Shown piece after piece: positions 22,060 through 33,208 of a stretch of DNA of 64,000 bases. A program made the translations under genes and the position numbers. Source of the stretch: Salvia splendens (Eukaryota; Streptophyta; Magnoliopsida; Lamiales; Lamiaceae); contig NC_056039.1 of NCBI RefSeq assembly GCF_004379255.2, forward strand, positions 27,355,883-27,419,882. Reading direction: 5' to 3'. Each line of letters starts with the position of its first letter. Position 1 is the stretch's first letter. The notes under the pieces are model-generated. The model saw only the letters and a list, made by a program, of their open reading frames with translations. It was not told where the DNA came from and did no database searches.

Positions 22060-22069
22060 GTACTATATA

Positions 22070-22291
22070 CTCATTTTGTACGTGAAAATAGTCTCATTTG
22101 TGGACACGGTTTTATTGAGGAATTGATAAAGTAAGAAAGAGGAGAGAAAAAGTAGATAAAATAGGAGAAAAAGTAAGACAGAGAAGGAAAAAAAGTGGAT
22201 AAAATATGAAAGAACCATTTTTGAAATGAGACTATTTTTTATGGACACCCAAAAAGAACAAAATGAGACTATTTTTCGTGGACGGAGGAAA
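22070..22291. mobile_element. Stowaway-like MITE
   Basis: Inverted arms 'gaaaatagtctcatttgtgg' (left) and 'aaatgagactatttttcgtg' (right), TA at both borders, ending near 'gacggaggaaa'. Same type as the element at 8873-9063. Confidence 0.65.
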
Positions 22292-22306
22292 TAGTATTAA
22301 TAGATA

Positions 22307-22528
22307 CTCCATCCGTCCCACAAGAATATGTACTCTTTTTTTTAGTCCGTCCAACAAGAATATGCACTTTCCAATTTTGGAAACTCTTTTCACTTTTAAT
22401 TAGGTGGGGGACATTCTCCACTAACAATACTTTAATTACTTTTTCTCTCCACCTCTCTCTTACTTTCTTAATTTTGCATTAAAACTCGTGCCGAACCCAA
22501 AGTGCATATTCTTTGGAGACGGAGGGAG
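22307..22528. mobile_element. Stowaway MITE
   Basis: Left CTCCATCCGTCCCACAAGAA, right 'gagacggagggag', TA on each side. The second of a run of adjacent Stowaway elements. Confidence 0.85.
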
Positions 22529-22676
22529 TACTAGATAGATAAACACATTATGAAATACTTCATATGTCTTTAATAATTGTTTATTTTGGTTTTATCGTGG
22601 GTTTTAAAAAATGTAACAAAAAATGGGTTCAAAAAAGTTAATTAGTGGAATATGAGTCTAATTTTTATATAATGTA

Positions 22677-22868
22677 CTTCTTCCGTCCCAAAAGAATATG
22701 CACTTTTGGTTTGCCATGAGTTTTAATGCAAAATTGGTAAAGTAAGAGAAATGTAGAGAGAAAAAGTAATTAAAGTATTGTTAGTGGATCGGAAAATGGG
22801 TCCCGCCTCATTAGAAAGTAAAGAGTTTCTAAAATTAGAATGTGCATATTCTTGTGGGACGGATGAGG
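22677..22868. mobile_element. Stowaway MITE
   Basis: Left CTTCTTCCGTCCCAAAAGAA, right 'cttgtgggacggatgagg', TA borders. Same subfamily as 22307-22528 but in opposite orientation judged by the interior. Confidence 0.8.
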
Positions 22869-22881
22869 TATTACTTTTATA

Positions 22882-23178
22882 CTGCATCCGTCCCATAAAA
22901 ATAAGCCATTTAGGGTTGACTGTTTTAATGCGTAATTGGTAAAATGAGAGAGAAAGAGAAAAGGTAGAGAATTGTGCAGTGGATAGTGTGACCCATAAAT
23001 AATAGGAGTACTAAAGTAAGAGAGAGAGAGAGAGAGAGAGAGTTTGCCATAAATGAATATGGATTATCTCTATAACGACCGAAAAAAATATATGACATGT
23101 TTCTATGAAACGGAAATTAATAAAGAATAGATAAAAATAACAAAAACGGACAATTAATGAAAGAACGGAGGAGGAAGT
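22882..23178. mobile_element. Stowaway-like MITE, diverged
   Basis: Left CTGCATCCGTCCCATAAAAA after TA; right end 'gaacggaggaggaag' before TA. Contains a (GA)n run at 23019-23041. Confidence 0.6.
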
Positions 23179-23195
23179 AGAAGGCAGTACACTAA

Positions 23196-24352
23196 TGGAA
23201 TTCCATTTTATTGAAGGAGTGTAGATTTGTTCCGACTTAGGGAGTGACGCATAACGCTTATGCGTCATTATTAATGAAACACGCAACCCTTATGCGTCAC
23301 TCCCTAATGACGCACAACCATTATGCGTCGTTAAAAGACGGATAACCATTATGCGTCACTCCCTAATGACGCATAACCCTTATGCGTCACTCCCTAATGA
23401 CGCATAACCCTTATGCGTCACTCTTTAATGACGCATAACCCTTATGTGCCATCTTCAAATATTAAGGGTTGCACCAAACTATTCTCTACTCTTATGGAAT
23501 TTATTTCAATGGGGGCCTCCCACGCTCATTTACAAAATGCATGCCTATATCAACCCTAAACAATTATGGGTCCCCACTAACACAAATTGCACGTTTAGTT
23601 ATCATTTATAAAATCTAATTACACAACATATATGGTTGGATAGAGATGTGATCAAATGCAAACTCTATATATTGTATAAGGTGTTGTGTTGACATTGTAT
23701 TGACAAGGTATTGACATCAAAATCTTGAACTTTTATACTATGTTGACATTCTGTTAATGTTGTGTTGACATTGTATTGAAGAGTTTGGAGTTTGTACAAT
23801 AAATAGAGTTTGCATTTGATCAATATCCGAGTGGGATATATCTCCCATTCTATTAGAAATATCAAACGAGCCAATTTATTGAATTTCGGATCAGTCCTAT
23901 TTTGATTGCAAGTTAATTGGGTTGATATTTTTTCGCATTGAAGTTGTCAATCTAAAACGTTCAAGTTTTATACTATCTTTTATGGCTAATCAGACTAGAA
24001 TCCAACGATGAAAATTAATCTATATATGCATATTTCATTCTTAATAATTCAAGACGAGTAATTTTAAGTTTTTGGAATATAGTAGGAATGATAGATTTGT
24101 TAGGGACTAATGTGTCAAAATCGAAAAGACGCACAACCCTTATGCGTCTTTGGTTAATGACGCACAACCATTATGCGTCGTTAAAAGACGCATAACCCTT
24201 ATGCGTCACTCCCTAATGACGCATAACTCTTATGCGTCACTAAATAAAGAGGCATGATGGTTATGCGTCTCTCTATTAACGGCGCATAATGGTTATGCGT
24301 CACTCCCTGAGTCGGAATACAACTAAAACCCTTCATTAAAATGGAATTCCAT
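23196..24352. mobile_element. Inverted-repeat element built of GACGCATAA hairpin units
   Basis: Both ends start ATGGAATTCCATTTTA and continue with similar sequence for about 75 bp ('ttccgactyagggagtgacg'). TA flanks both sides. Behind each end is a cluster of short imperfect palindromes, GACGCATAA-n3-TTATGCGTC, spaced by 'actccctaat': about seven in 23238-23450 and six in 24127-24310. The middle (23460-24120) is AT-rich, codes for nothing recognised and contains a smaller inverted-repeat element. I know no named family with this structure. Confidence 0.7.
23649..23825. mobile_element. Small inverted-repeat MITE nested in the hairpin element
   Basis: Arms 'gatcaaatgcaaactctata' at the left and its reverse complement at the right, about 27 bp with one or two mismatches. 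They flank repeats of 'gttgacattgtattgac'. No certain target duplication. Confidence 0.65.
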
Positions 24353-24595
24353 TAACATGCATTATCAAAAAAAGAATTTTTCCGAACTTCTTAGCCTTAA
24401 TTCTTGGCACCATAGGTTAAAAAAGTGGACCTTTATCAATAGACAGTTAACACTAATCTCCTAATCTTTCACTGGCCCTGCACATAAGGCGCACCTACCT
24501 ATACAATTCATTCCATGTAGAATGGTATGGGACATTGGTAAATATCTAAATGGTTCTCATTTGTATCATTCGATCCTGAATAATAGATTCCTTGT

Positions 24596-26062
24596 TGATA
24601 AGGCTCGTTTCATGCATTTGTTTTGGATCTAAATTTTGTGTTTTCTATGGTGCTATTATAAGTCCAGGTGCGAGAATATTCTGCCAGACCAGGAACGTGT
24701 TCTATTTACCAGGGCAGAGGAAATAGGAGCAAAAAGTAAAGAAAATGAGCAGAATCCTCAAGGGCACAAACGTCAAATCGCAAAGACCGTTGCCCTAGGG
24801 ATTGGAGCCACGCCTATAAATACGAGGAAAAATATTGAAGAAGGAGCTCTTTTCTTTTGGGGTCCAGAGCTCTCTTTTTAGTTAGAAAACTCCTTAGGTG
24901 TTTCGGCTCTCGCTTCATCTTAGCTCACGCATTTGGTTTCATGGGCGATTCGGGGTAGTGTAGTGTGGTGTGTTTGTTCTGTTGGAAGTGTAACACCGTC
25001 CTGATAAGGGCGAAGAAACTATCATTTACTTTTTCTGCACGTACCCTCTCTCGCCGGCTTCCTTGTCGGAAGTTCGGCGATTATTTTGTGTTAAACTCTG
25101 ACGTTTTATGGTTTAATCTAGTTCTATTTTCCACTTTCACTCTGATTTGTGATGTTTTGTGTTTACTTTACTGATTTGGATGCTTTTCGCAATTGAATGT
25201 TCGTTTGAAGTTGAGATCGGAGAGATCTGAGTTGATTTGTGGCTGTTGGCTTGATTCAGAGTTGAATCGGGAGTTGGAAGTTGTAGATCTGGTTTGTTGG
25301 TGTTGAAACTGATGGATCTAGTGTAGATTTCCTTTTCAATGTTTACATCTGAGTACGTACTTTGGATCTGCATGGAATTTTCCGTTATTGTTGATTTGCT
25401 TGACCTGGTAGATTAGATCTGGTGATATTTAGCTTAATCGTCTTGTTTAACGTTCGATTTGAAGTATGCTCTGTTCTATGCTCTGTTTCGTTCTAGTTCA
25501 TGTTTGCTTACTGAAGAAGATGAAGGTAATCGATAGTTAGAATCATATCCGCTTTAGTTTGTTAGTTGTAGCTTTTTTGTCAGTAGCTATTTAGAAAAAT
25601 TTGTTATGTTACTTTTTCTTATGCTTTGTTGTCTAGCTGTTTTAGGAAACTTATTTTGCTTGACTCAGGAAATTTGGCGAATGATTTAAAGTTAATTTTC
25701 AGTTTCAAATCATGATTGCAATTATATTTGAAGCACCTTCAGTTCTTAGGATCCAGTAGATAGAATAGATTAGTTTTAATTTCCCAGGTCTAGTAGTTAA
25801 AACTCAACCCTCATGTTGTGTGGCAGCAACCAAACCCTCCAAAGTTCTCTTAATGCATTCCAAACCCTTCCGTCCTCATAGATTCGATCTCGACTTCCCT
25901 ATACTAGCCAATAGTATAAAGGGTTGAGGTTTTGAAGCGTGATTGTTGTGACAACAACTGAATTCTGAGAGTTCATGATCTCCTAGACCCTGTGCTCTAG
26001 CGAATCATCTGGACCTAAGAGTTTACTTTTACAAGCCGCAGCAACGATCAACGCAAGCTTCA
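24596..26062 (+). mobile_element. Solo LTR, TGATAAGGCT family
   Basis: TGATAAGGCT start, 'acgcaagcttca' end, and a perfect 5-bp duplication CTTGT (24591-24595 and 26063-26067). No gag or pol. Shares its start, the 'gtaacaccgtcctgataagg'/'gggcgaagaaac' block and 'tatagtat' sequence before the 3' end with the LTR at 49861-51435. Orientation is taken from a TATA box at 24814. Confidence 0.85.
24814..24821 (+). promoter_or_regulatory. Candidate TATA box of the solo LTR
   Basis: TATAAATA in a GC-richer context ('gccacgcctataaatacgag'), about 220 bp into the LTR, where a U3 promoter would be expected. Confidence 0.5.
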
Positions 26063-26067
26063 CTTGT

Positions 26068-26477
26068 CTTATGCTACCATTATATCCACACGTGTCAAAC
26101 TATCCCCTTTGATAGGGACGAGGCAACTGAGTTTAGAAAAGCAATAGCTGTTTAGATAATTTATTGCCTATAAACAACAACGTAGAAACTTTATCCGCTC
26201 ATATATTGACACAAAGCCCGCGTTACTTGAGAATCTCAAGGAACTTTTTTTTAGAATCTCAAGGAACTTAAAACTTAACAATGTATTTATTTCATAAAAT
26301 CAATGGTTTTGTACATTAAGCAGCAATGCAAATAGTAGTACTAGAAAAGAAGAAAATACACAAATGGAGCAAACACAAGCGCAATGGTTGTCTGCAACTG
26401 CAAGTTGGATAAAGCAAAAGATAACAGTCTGTATAATCTTATCTTAAATCTGAAATCAACGGTTCACATCCTTCCCA
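26068..26477. other. 3' flank of the CYP96A pseudogene, nothing else seen
   Basis: AT-rich sequence between the solo LTR and the stop codon of the P450 pseudogene. It probably includes the old 3' UTR. Confidence 0.5.
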
Positions 26478-27222
26478 TCAATTCCTCTTTGACAACAACA
26501 CCTTCAATCCTCCCCTAGCATGCAGAATGATCGAGTCCCGAGGAGAAACCTTATGCCCCTCAACCAACCTTACCTTATACCCGTACAGTATCGCCGCCGC
26601 CACCATCTTCATCTGCACAAACGCCATCTCCTTCCCCAAGCACGTCCTCGGCCCCGCGTCGAACGCCGGAAACTTATACGACGGCTCGTGTTTGATCTTC
26701 CCGCTCGGAGAAATCCACCTCTCCGGCTTGAATTCAAGGCAATCCTTCCCCCACACGCTCTCCATCCTACCACTGAATTGAATGATATTATGAGCTTTCC
26801 ATTGGGCGGGAGGTAATGCCCGCTCGGTAAAACGTCAGGCGACACGGGCGCCTTATGCTCCAGCGCCACGGGCGGGAACAGCCTCAGCGACTCGCAGAGC
26901 GCTCCGTGCAGGTACACTAGCTTCCGCGACTCCTCCGCAGAGAACGCCCTCCACTTGCCTTTCAAACCATGCTCCGCTTCCATTTCTTCTAGAATCTTCG
27001 CTTCCGCGGTAGGGTTTTGAGCGACTAGCCAGAACAGGCACGTGCTCGTCGTGTCCCTCCCGGCGAACATCAAGCTCAACGAGATATCCTTGATGAACGA
27101 TCTCAGAGGGCCATTGATAACTCCTGATTTCTTCTCTCTATACAACTTCTCGAAGGCATCCAAGACGCCCCTCGTATTATCACCGCTACGGGAGAAACTT
27201 ATATGTGAATAGATGAATTCAT
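26478..27222 (-). pseudogene. CYP96A: CYP96A pseudogene, C-terminal half
   Basis: Minus-strand remains of a CYP96A P450, from the 'DEFIY' region before the I-helix to the stop. It keeps FAGRDTTSTC, ESLR, FKPERW and the haem loop FDAGPRTCLG. Lesions: a 9-bp in-frame loss after the I-helix (STCLFWLV where neighbours have STCLTWLFWLI) and a 1-bp deletion near 26780 just before GRMESVWG, which shifts the frame. The 5' side is cut by the Copia element at 27228. The piece is a mosaic: from the I-helix to LIISF it is almost identical to the gene at 6576, whereas from MESVWGKDC to KHEPSYKF it is almost identical to the gene at 57577. Confidence 0.9.
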
Positions 27223-27227
27223 CGAAC

Positions 27228-28181
27228 TGTTGGTTTCTGGAGTACAAGAGATAACAGTAGGGCGTAAGACAACCCAAAAGAAGGAATACAAATGGAAAAC
27301 TGAACTGAAATTACAACTGAAAAATTGAAACAACTAAACCGTGAAGTTTGATAGCCGAGTCGAGGAGGCCTCTTCCCGCAAGACGAGATACACCCCGGTA
27401 GTGCTCTCGGTTTGGCGTGTCGTCCCCAAAGGTAAAACGGCTACGTCTCTAGTGAAGCAGCACCGCTATCAGCAGAGCTCCGGCGAACAGGATGGAGGAG
27501 AGGGCAGAGCTTTGACAGAAAGACAATGCAGAGAGGGAGAGAGCTTATGATGCAAATGCTTGTGTATGTTCTGTAGAGATGCATGGAATGGCTAGCCTAT
27601 TTATAGGCTCAGTCCACTGCTGGGGGGTCAATAGTCATGATGGCTGTCATCATTGCGAGAGTGTAACTGCCGAAGATCACCCAAAGACCAATTAGCAAGA
27701 TCCAAGATCACGATCGAGATCGGGACCGAGACCAGGACCAGGACCGGGCCCGAGGACCGCGACTGCGACCGCGACCACGAGCACGAGCACTAGCACGGGC
27801 ACGGGCAGGCGGGCAGCGGCGGCGTGCGCGTGTGGGCTTTTTCACCCATCTTGATCCACTATAATTATCAAGTAACATAAAGTCACTTAATTTAAACACA
27901 TTAAAAGATGTGTTACTTCTCCAATGTGGGATAATTAACACTAGTTATTTATTCCTTAAGCTCTAACTTAAAGCTTTAATTAAAAGCTAATTATGCCCAA
28001 CTTTAATCCACTATTTCTCACTCACTGGAAATCGGATTAGAGAAAGTGAATATACTACATTTATCTACGTAAAATGTAGATAGACGCTATATAATTTAAT
28101 TTCATAAAATTAAATGTCTCGTCACATTTATTGTTTGGTCAAAATCCATTGACCGGACATATTTAACCATGATTTTTTACA
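27228..28181 (-). repeat. 3' LTR of the Copia element
   Basis: Starts TGTTGGTTTCTGGAGTACAA and ends 'catgattttttaca'. It contains a GC-rich hexamer repeat at 27711-27838. Next to it on the internal side (28182-28200) is a purine-rich tract on the minus strand (ATGTGGGGGAT), the expected polypurine tract. Confidence 0.9.
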
Positions 28182-28729
28182 ATCCCCCACATGAGTGGAA
28201 ATAGCCGAATGCGTATGCATGCAGACACAAGCTCAACCCTCGAGAGGTATGTAAGCATAAGGATAGGTAGTTGTTGGCTTTGAACCCTCCATAGTCGACA
28301 CCATCGGATACACAGGCGGCTTAGTAGCGCGATACTTTGAACTAATCCCCCACGGCGTGCACCGAGACAATGGTGAGAACGTGCACCGTTCTCACGTTTT
28401 GTGTCCATTGCGGTCTTGGACACCACTTTGGATTCATAACTGCGTTTTATGAAGCGACCACACTTCGCACTTACATAGGTGATTCTTAGTCAAGTACCTT
28501 GCCATACTTGGTCTCTTTGAGAACTCCTTCTCTTTGAGATCCTTTAAGAACCATTAAAAGACATAGACTTAGCCTTTACCACTAGGCAAGTTCTCCAACA
28601 CTCTATTGCTCTTCTAGGGAATAGATATAGTTGAGTGTTTCTCATGAACTCTCATAGCTTAGTTGTCCCTTTGAACCAAGTTCTTGGGATCTCCAGTCAT
28701 CATGGTTGGGTTACCACTATGATAATTCT

Positions 28730-31700
28730 TTAGTTTGTGGATTTCAAACCCATTCCCTCTAGCAACTTATTCATTTGATCACGGTTTAACCCTTTGGTTA
28801 GCGGATCCGCTAGATTATCTATTGACTTCACGTAGTCAATTGTAATCACTCCTGTTGTGATCAAATGTCTCACGGTGTTATGTCGTCGACGTATATGTCG
28901 AGACTTACCATTATAGAAACCATTGTTTGCCCTTCCAATAGCTGCTTGGCTATCGTAGTGGATCAGCACTGGTGGCACTGGCTTAGACCAACATGGAATA
29001 TCTTCAAGGAAGTTCTTAAGCCACTCGGCTTCCTCCTCAGCCTTATCTAAGGCAATGAACTCTGATTCCATTCTTGATCGGGCTATACATGTCTGTTTTG
29101 TGGATTTCCACGATACATCACCACCCCAATAGTAAAGACGTATCCACTTGTTGAAAGTGAGTCTCTATTGTCGGATATCCAATTTGCATCACAGTACCCT
29201 TCAAGTACCGGGGGTATCTCGAGAAGTGTAGCCCATGATTTTGAGTATGTTTTAAATATCTCAAAACCCTCACAAGAGCTCTCCAATGCTCTATGCTTGG
29301 CTTGCTCGTGTAACGACTCAACTTGTTCACGGCACAAGCAATGTCAGGTCGAGTGCAATTAGTTAAGTACATAATGCATCCTATGACCCGTGCATACTCT
29401 TCTTGTGCAACGGGCTCGCCTTTGTTTTTGCTCAAGTGAACGTCGAGTTCAATTGGAGTCTTAACCGGCGCGCCATCATAGGCTTTGAATTTATTCAATA
29501 TCTTCTCAACATAATGCGATTGTATTAAGATGATTCCATCAGACGTTCTTAGAATCTTCATTCCAAGAATTACATCGGCTAGACCCATGTCTTTCATGTC
29601 AAAGTTTCTCTTTAACATGACCTTTGTACCGTTAATTACTTGAGTGTTGCTACCTAAGATTAAAATATCCTCAACGTATAGACACACTATAACATGACTG
29701 TTATTAGTGCTCTTGATATAGACACATTTGTCGCACTCGTTGATCTTGAACCCATTTGATAACATCACATTATCAAATTTCAAGTGCCATTGCAATGGCG
29801 CTTGTTTCAATCCATATAGAGACTTTACGAGCTTGCATACCTTTTTCTCTTGTCCAGGTACTACAAACCCTTCGGGTTGTTCCAGATAGATTTCATCTTC
29901 TAATTCACCATTTAGAAATGCGGTCTTTACATCCATTTGATGAATCTCAAGATTGTGCAATGCAGCAATAGCGAGAAGCACTCGGATAGATGTAATCCTA
30001 GTTACAGGTGAATAGGTATCGAAGAAGTCATGTCCTTCCTTTTGTTTAAAACCCCTTACTACTAATCGGGCTTTATATTTATCCACTGTTCCATTGCCTT
30101 AAATTTCCTTTTAAGTACCCATTTGCAACCTAGAGGTTTCACACCTTCAGGTAGATCTACCAACACCCAAGTGTGGTTTAGCAAAATTGAATCAATTTCG
30201 CTTTGAACAGCTTCTCTCAAATGTAACCCGTCTGGGCCATCGAAGGCTACTTTTATAGATGTCGGTTCTTCATCTAACATAAAAGCAATGTAGTCAGGAC
30301 CAAATGTTTTTTGTGTTCTGACTCTATTACCACGTCTTAGTACTGTATCTTTTGGATCGGGCCTTGCACGCTTGCGCGATTCAGGTTCCTCATCCGCTGA
30401 TTTAGAACTGGTGGCTTCAATCTCCACTGGTTTAGAACTAGTGGCTTCTTCTTCAATTTTTGTCTCAGAATTGGTTACGACTTTTTCTTTGTCTTTGCAA
30501 GGAAATGTATTTTCGAGAAATACGGCATTCCTTGACTCAATTGTTGTCCCTACTGTTATAGTCGATATTTCAGAATTGTGAACAACAAAACGATATGCAC
30601 TACTGTTAAGTGCATATCCGATGAAGATGCAATCAACCATTTTAGGTCCGATTGTAACTTCTTTGGGCGAATGAACCATCACATTTGCCAAACACCCCCA
30701 CACTTTGAGGTATTTGTAGGATGGCTTCCTTCCCTTCCACAACTCATAAGGAGTAACATCTTTTCCTTTGAGAGTGATCTTATTCAAGATATAGTTGGCT
30801 GTCAAAACAGCTTCCCCCACATGTTATGTGGTAATCCTGAAGTCAGAAGCAGTGCATTCATCATCTCTTTTAGAGTTTGATTTTTGCGTTCTGCAACACC
30901 GTTAGATTGTGGTGAATATGGTGCAGTAGTTTGATGGATTATACCATTTGCGTTGCATAACTCCTCAAACGGGGCTACATATTCGTCTCCTCTATCGCTT
31001 CGAATCGTTTTGATTTTACAACCAAGTTGATTCTCAACTTCGTTCTTATAATTTTTGAACGCTTCTATTGCTTCATCTTTACTTCTTAAAAGATAAATGT
31101 AGCAATACCTTGTGCAATCATCTATGAAAGTGATAAAGTACTTTTTACCACCTCTAGTTTGCACCATCTTTAAATCACATACATCCGTGTGAATTAATTC
31201 AAGGGGTTTTGTGCTTCGTTCCACCGAGTGAAACGACAACTTAGTCATTTTTGGTTCAAGACAAATTTCACATTTATCTTGAGTATCCACTTCATTAGCC
31301 TTTAGTAAATCTAAATTTACTAATCTTTTGATGGCTTTTGAATTTACATGTCCCAATCTACAATGCCATAAATTTGAACACTCAGTCAAATAAGAGGAAG
31401 TAGATGCTTTATTATTATTAGCCAATGGCTTTGCAACACTGCGAGTTGCCACACTAAGTTTGAAAAGTCCATCGGTTACATAACCTTTTCCGAGGGATTT
31501 TCCAAACTTATACATAGCAAACCTATCAGACTCAAATACAAGTTTAAACCCCTTATTAACTAGTATTGATCCTGACACTAGGTTATTGCGGATGTCCGGG
31601 ACATGCAGTATATCCTTCAAAGTGATTGTGACGCCAGACGTCATCATGAGAATCACGTTGCCAACGCCGAGGATTTTGGACGATGCTTGATTCCCCATGT

Positions 31701-32250
31701 TGATCTTCCTCCCTTCAACAGCAGTGTAGGAGGCAAACTTGCTCCTATCTGAGCAGACATGAACAGTAGCACCGGTGTCGATGTACCAGCCACCCTTGTT
31801 ATCAACAAGGTTAACCTCTTCAGTGACCACAACAATGAGGTCGTTTTCATCCCAGTCCTTGAACTCCTTCTCAACGACGTGGGCAGCCTGCTTCTTCTTC
31901 TTGCTGCGGCAGTCCTTAGCAAAGTGGCCCGGTTTGCCACATTTGTAGCAATCGCCTTCAAACTTCTTTGTAGGATGCTTTCCCTTCCCTTTGTCACTTG
32001 GACGATTTGGGCGAGGGCGTTTGTTGGAGGGACCGCCCCGCTCCAACAGATTGGCATTGGCTTCAAGTGGGGTGAAGCCCTTAGCCTTTTGGTCGCTTTT
32101 GTGCACATCAGCCTCAATGCGCAATTTCACGATCAAGTCTTCAAGGGTCATCTGCTTTCGCTTGTGCTTGAGATAGCTCTTGAAGTCCTTCCAACTAGGA
32201 GGAAGCTTGTCAATGATCGTGCACCTTAGGAATTTGTCGGGCAAGGTCAT
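28730..32250 (-). pseudogene. Copia pol (zinc knuckle, protease, integrase, RT, RNase H), frameshifted
   Basis: The first frame (32250 to 30802) has a CCHC zinc knuckle [14 protein letters not shown] at residues 101-114, the protease motif [10 protein letters not shown] (Asp about 158), the HxxxC-type GAG-pre-integrase segment ([12 protein letters not shown]), and the integrase core with HTDVCD and [13 protein letters not shown] 1-bp shift near 30815 moves to the next frame (to 30062), another near 30095 leads into reverse transcriptase (FLNGELEDEIYLEQPEGF, then YVEDILILG where YVDD is usual), and two more near 29200 and 29130 lead to RNase H ([29 protein letters not shown]) ending at 28730. 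Such a polyprotein could not be made without help. Confidence 0.92.
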
Positions 32251-32252
32251 CC

Positions 32253-33133
32253 TTCAGCCACTAATGCGTGGATGATCATTTGGAGCTCTTGGACTTGCTC
32301 CATGATAGGTCGAGAGTCGACCATCTTGTAGTCCATAAACTTGGATGCTACAACTTGTTCAGTACCTGCAGCATAATCTATGCTATACTTCTTTTCTAGG
32401 TTTTCCCACATTTGTTTAGATGTGGTTACATTGGAGTATACATTGTAGTTTAGAGGCTATCATCTAATGCACTTAAAATAAAATTTTTTCATAGATAATC
32501 CCCTTTTCTCCAAGCTTCATAGTCCGCCATGACTTCGAGCCTAGTCTCTTGGTCGCTTGGCGCGGGCGGCTCGTTTTCCGTGAGGAAGTTGGCGACGCCC
32601 AATGTTGTCAAGTAGAACAACATCTTTTGGTACCACCGCTTGAAGTCAGATCCTCCAAACTTTGGTGGCTTCTCGGCAGGTGGCATCATTCTTGGTGCCA
32701 TGGGTGCCGCACTTGGTCCATGGAAGGAACCAATTCCGTTGCCCCCGAAGGAGCCAACAACATGGTTGGGCATAGAGCCCCCACCATTTATGTTGGGCAT
32801 AAAGCCCGCCATGATCGTACTATCCCCGAAGGGACTAGCACCCACATGAGACCCGAAGGCCCCAGCATTCGTGTGAGACCCGAAGGCCCCAGCACTCGAT
32901 CCATTAAAGGATCCGAAGGAACCACTAAAAGTGGAACCAACCGATCCACTCGAGGTGGATCCACCAGTGTGCCCAATGGGGTTAACGAACTCCCAATGGG
33001 TTGTTGATGAAGATGGATAGCGCCCGAGAGTGGGTATCATCGTCGGAATCGACGAAGTATTGACCGGTCCAGTGGTCGCCATGGTGGAGGAAATGGCAGC
33101 AGCGGTGTTGGATTCAGTCGACATCTCCAGCAA
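32253..33133 (-). pseudogene. Copia gag, interrupted
   Basis: Starts at ATG 33133 (MSTESNTAAA) with an unusually Gly/Ser-rich N-terminal region (residues 50-140), followed by PKFGGSDFKRWYQKMLFYL, the conserved start of the Copia gag (UBN2) core. An in-frame TGA at 32489-32491 follows GDYL. Codons continue (KNFILSALDDSL), then a 5-nt insertion and a 1-bp loss near 32250 break it again before it rejoins the zinc-knuckle frame. Confidence 0.88.
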
Positions 33134-33208
33134 AAGGTGTTAATTGTTTCGAAAGTTTTAGTTCAGTTTAAGGTCCAAATTCCTTCAAAGGCAAGTTCTA
33201 TCTCGTCT

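Noticed and set aside
23238..24310. CRISPR-like array (regular short palindromic repeats)
   Set aside because: The spacing is constant and the spacers are near-identical, and it lies inside an inverted-repeat element in plant DNA; it is not a CRISPR array.
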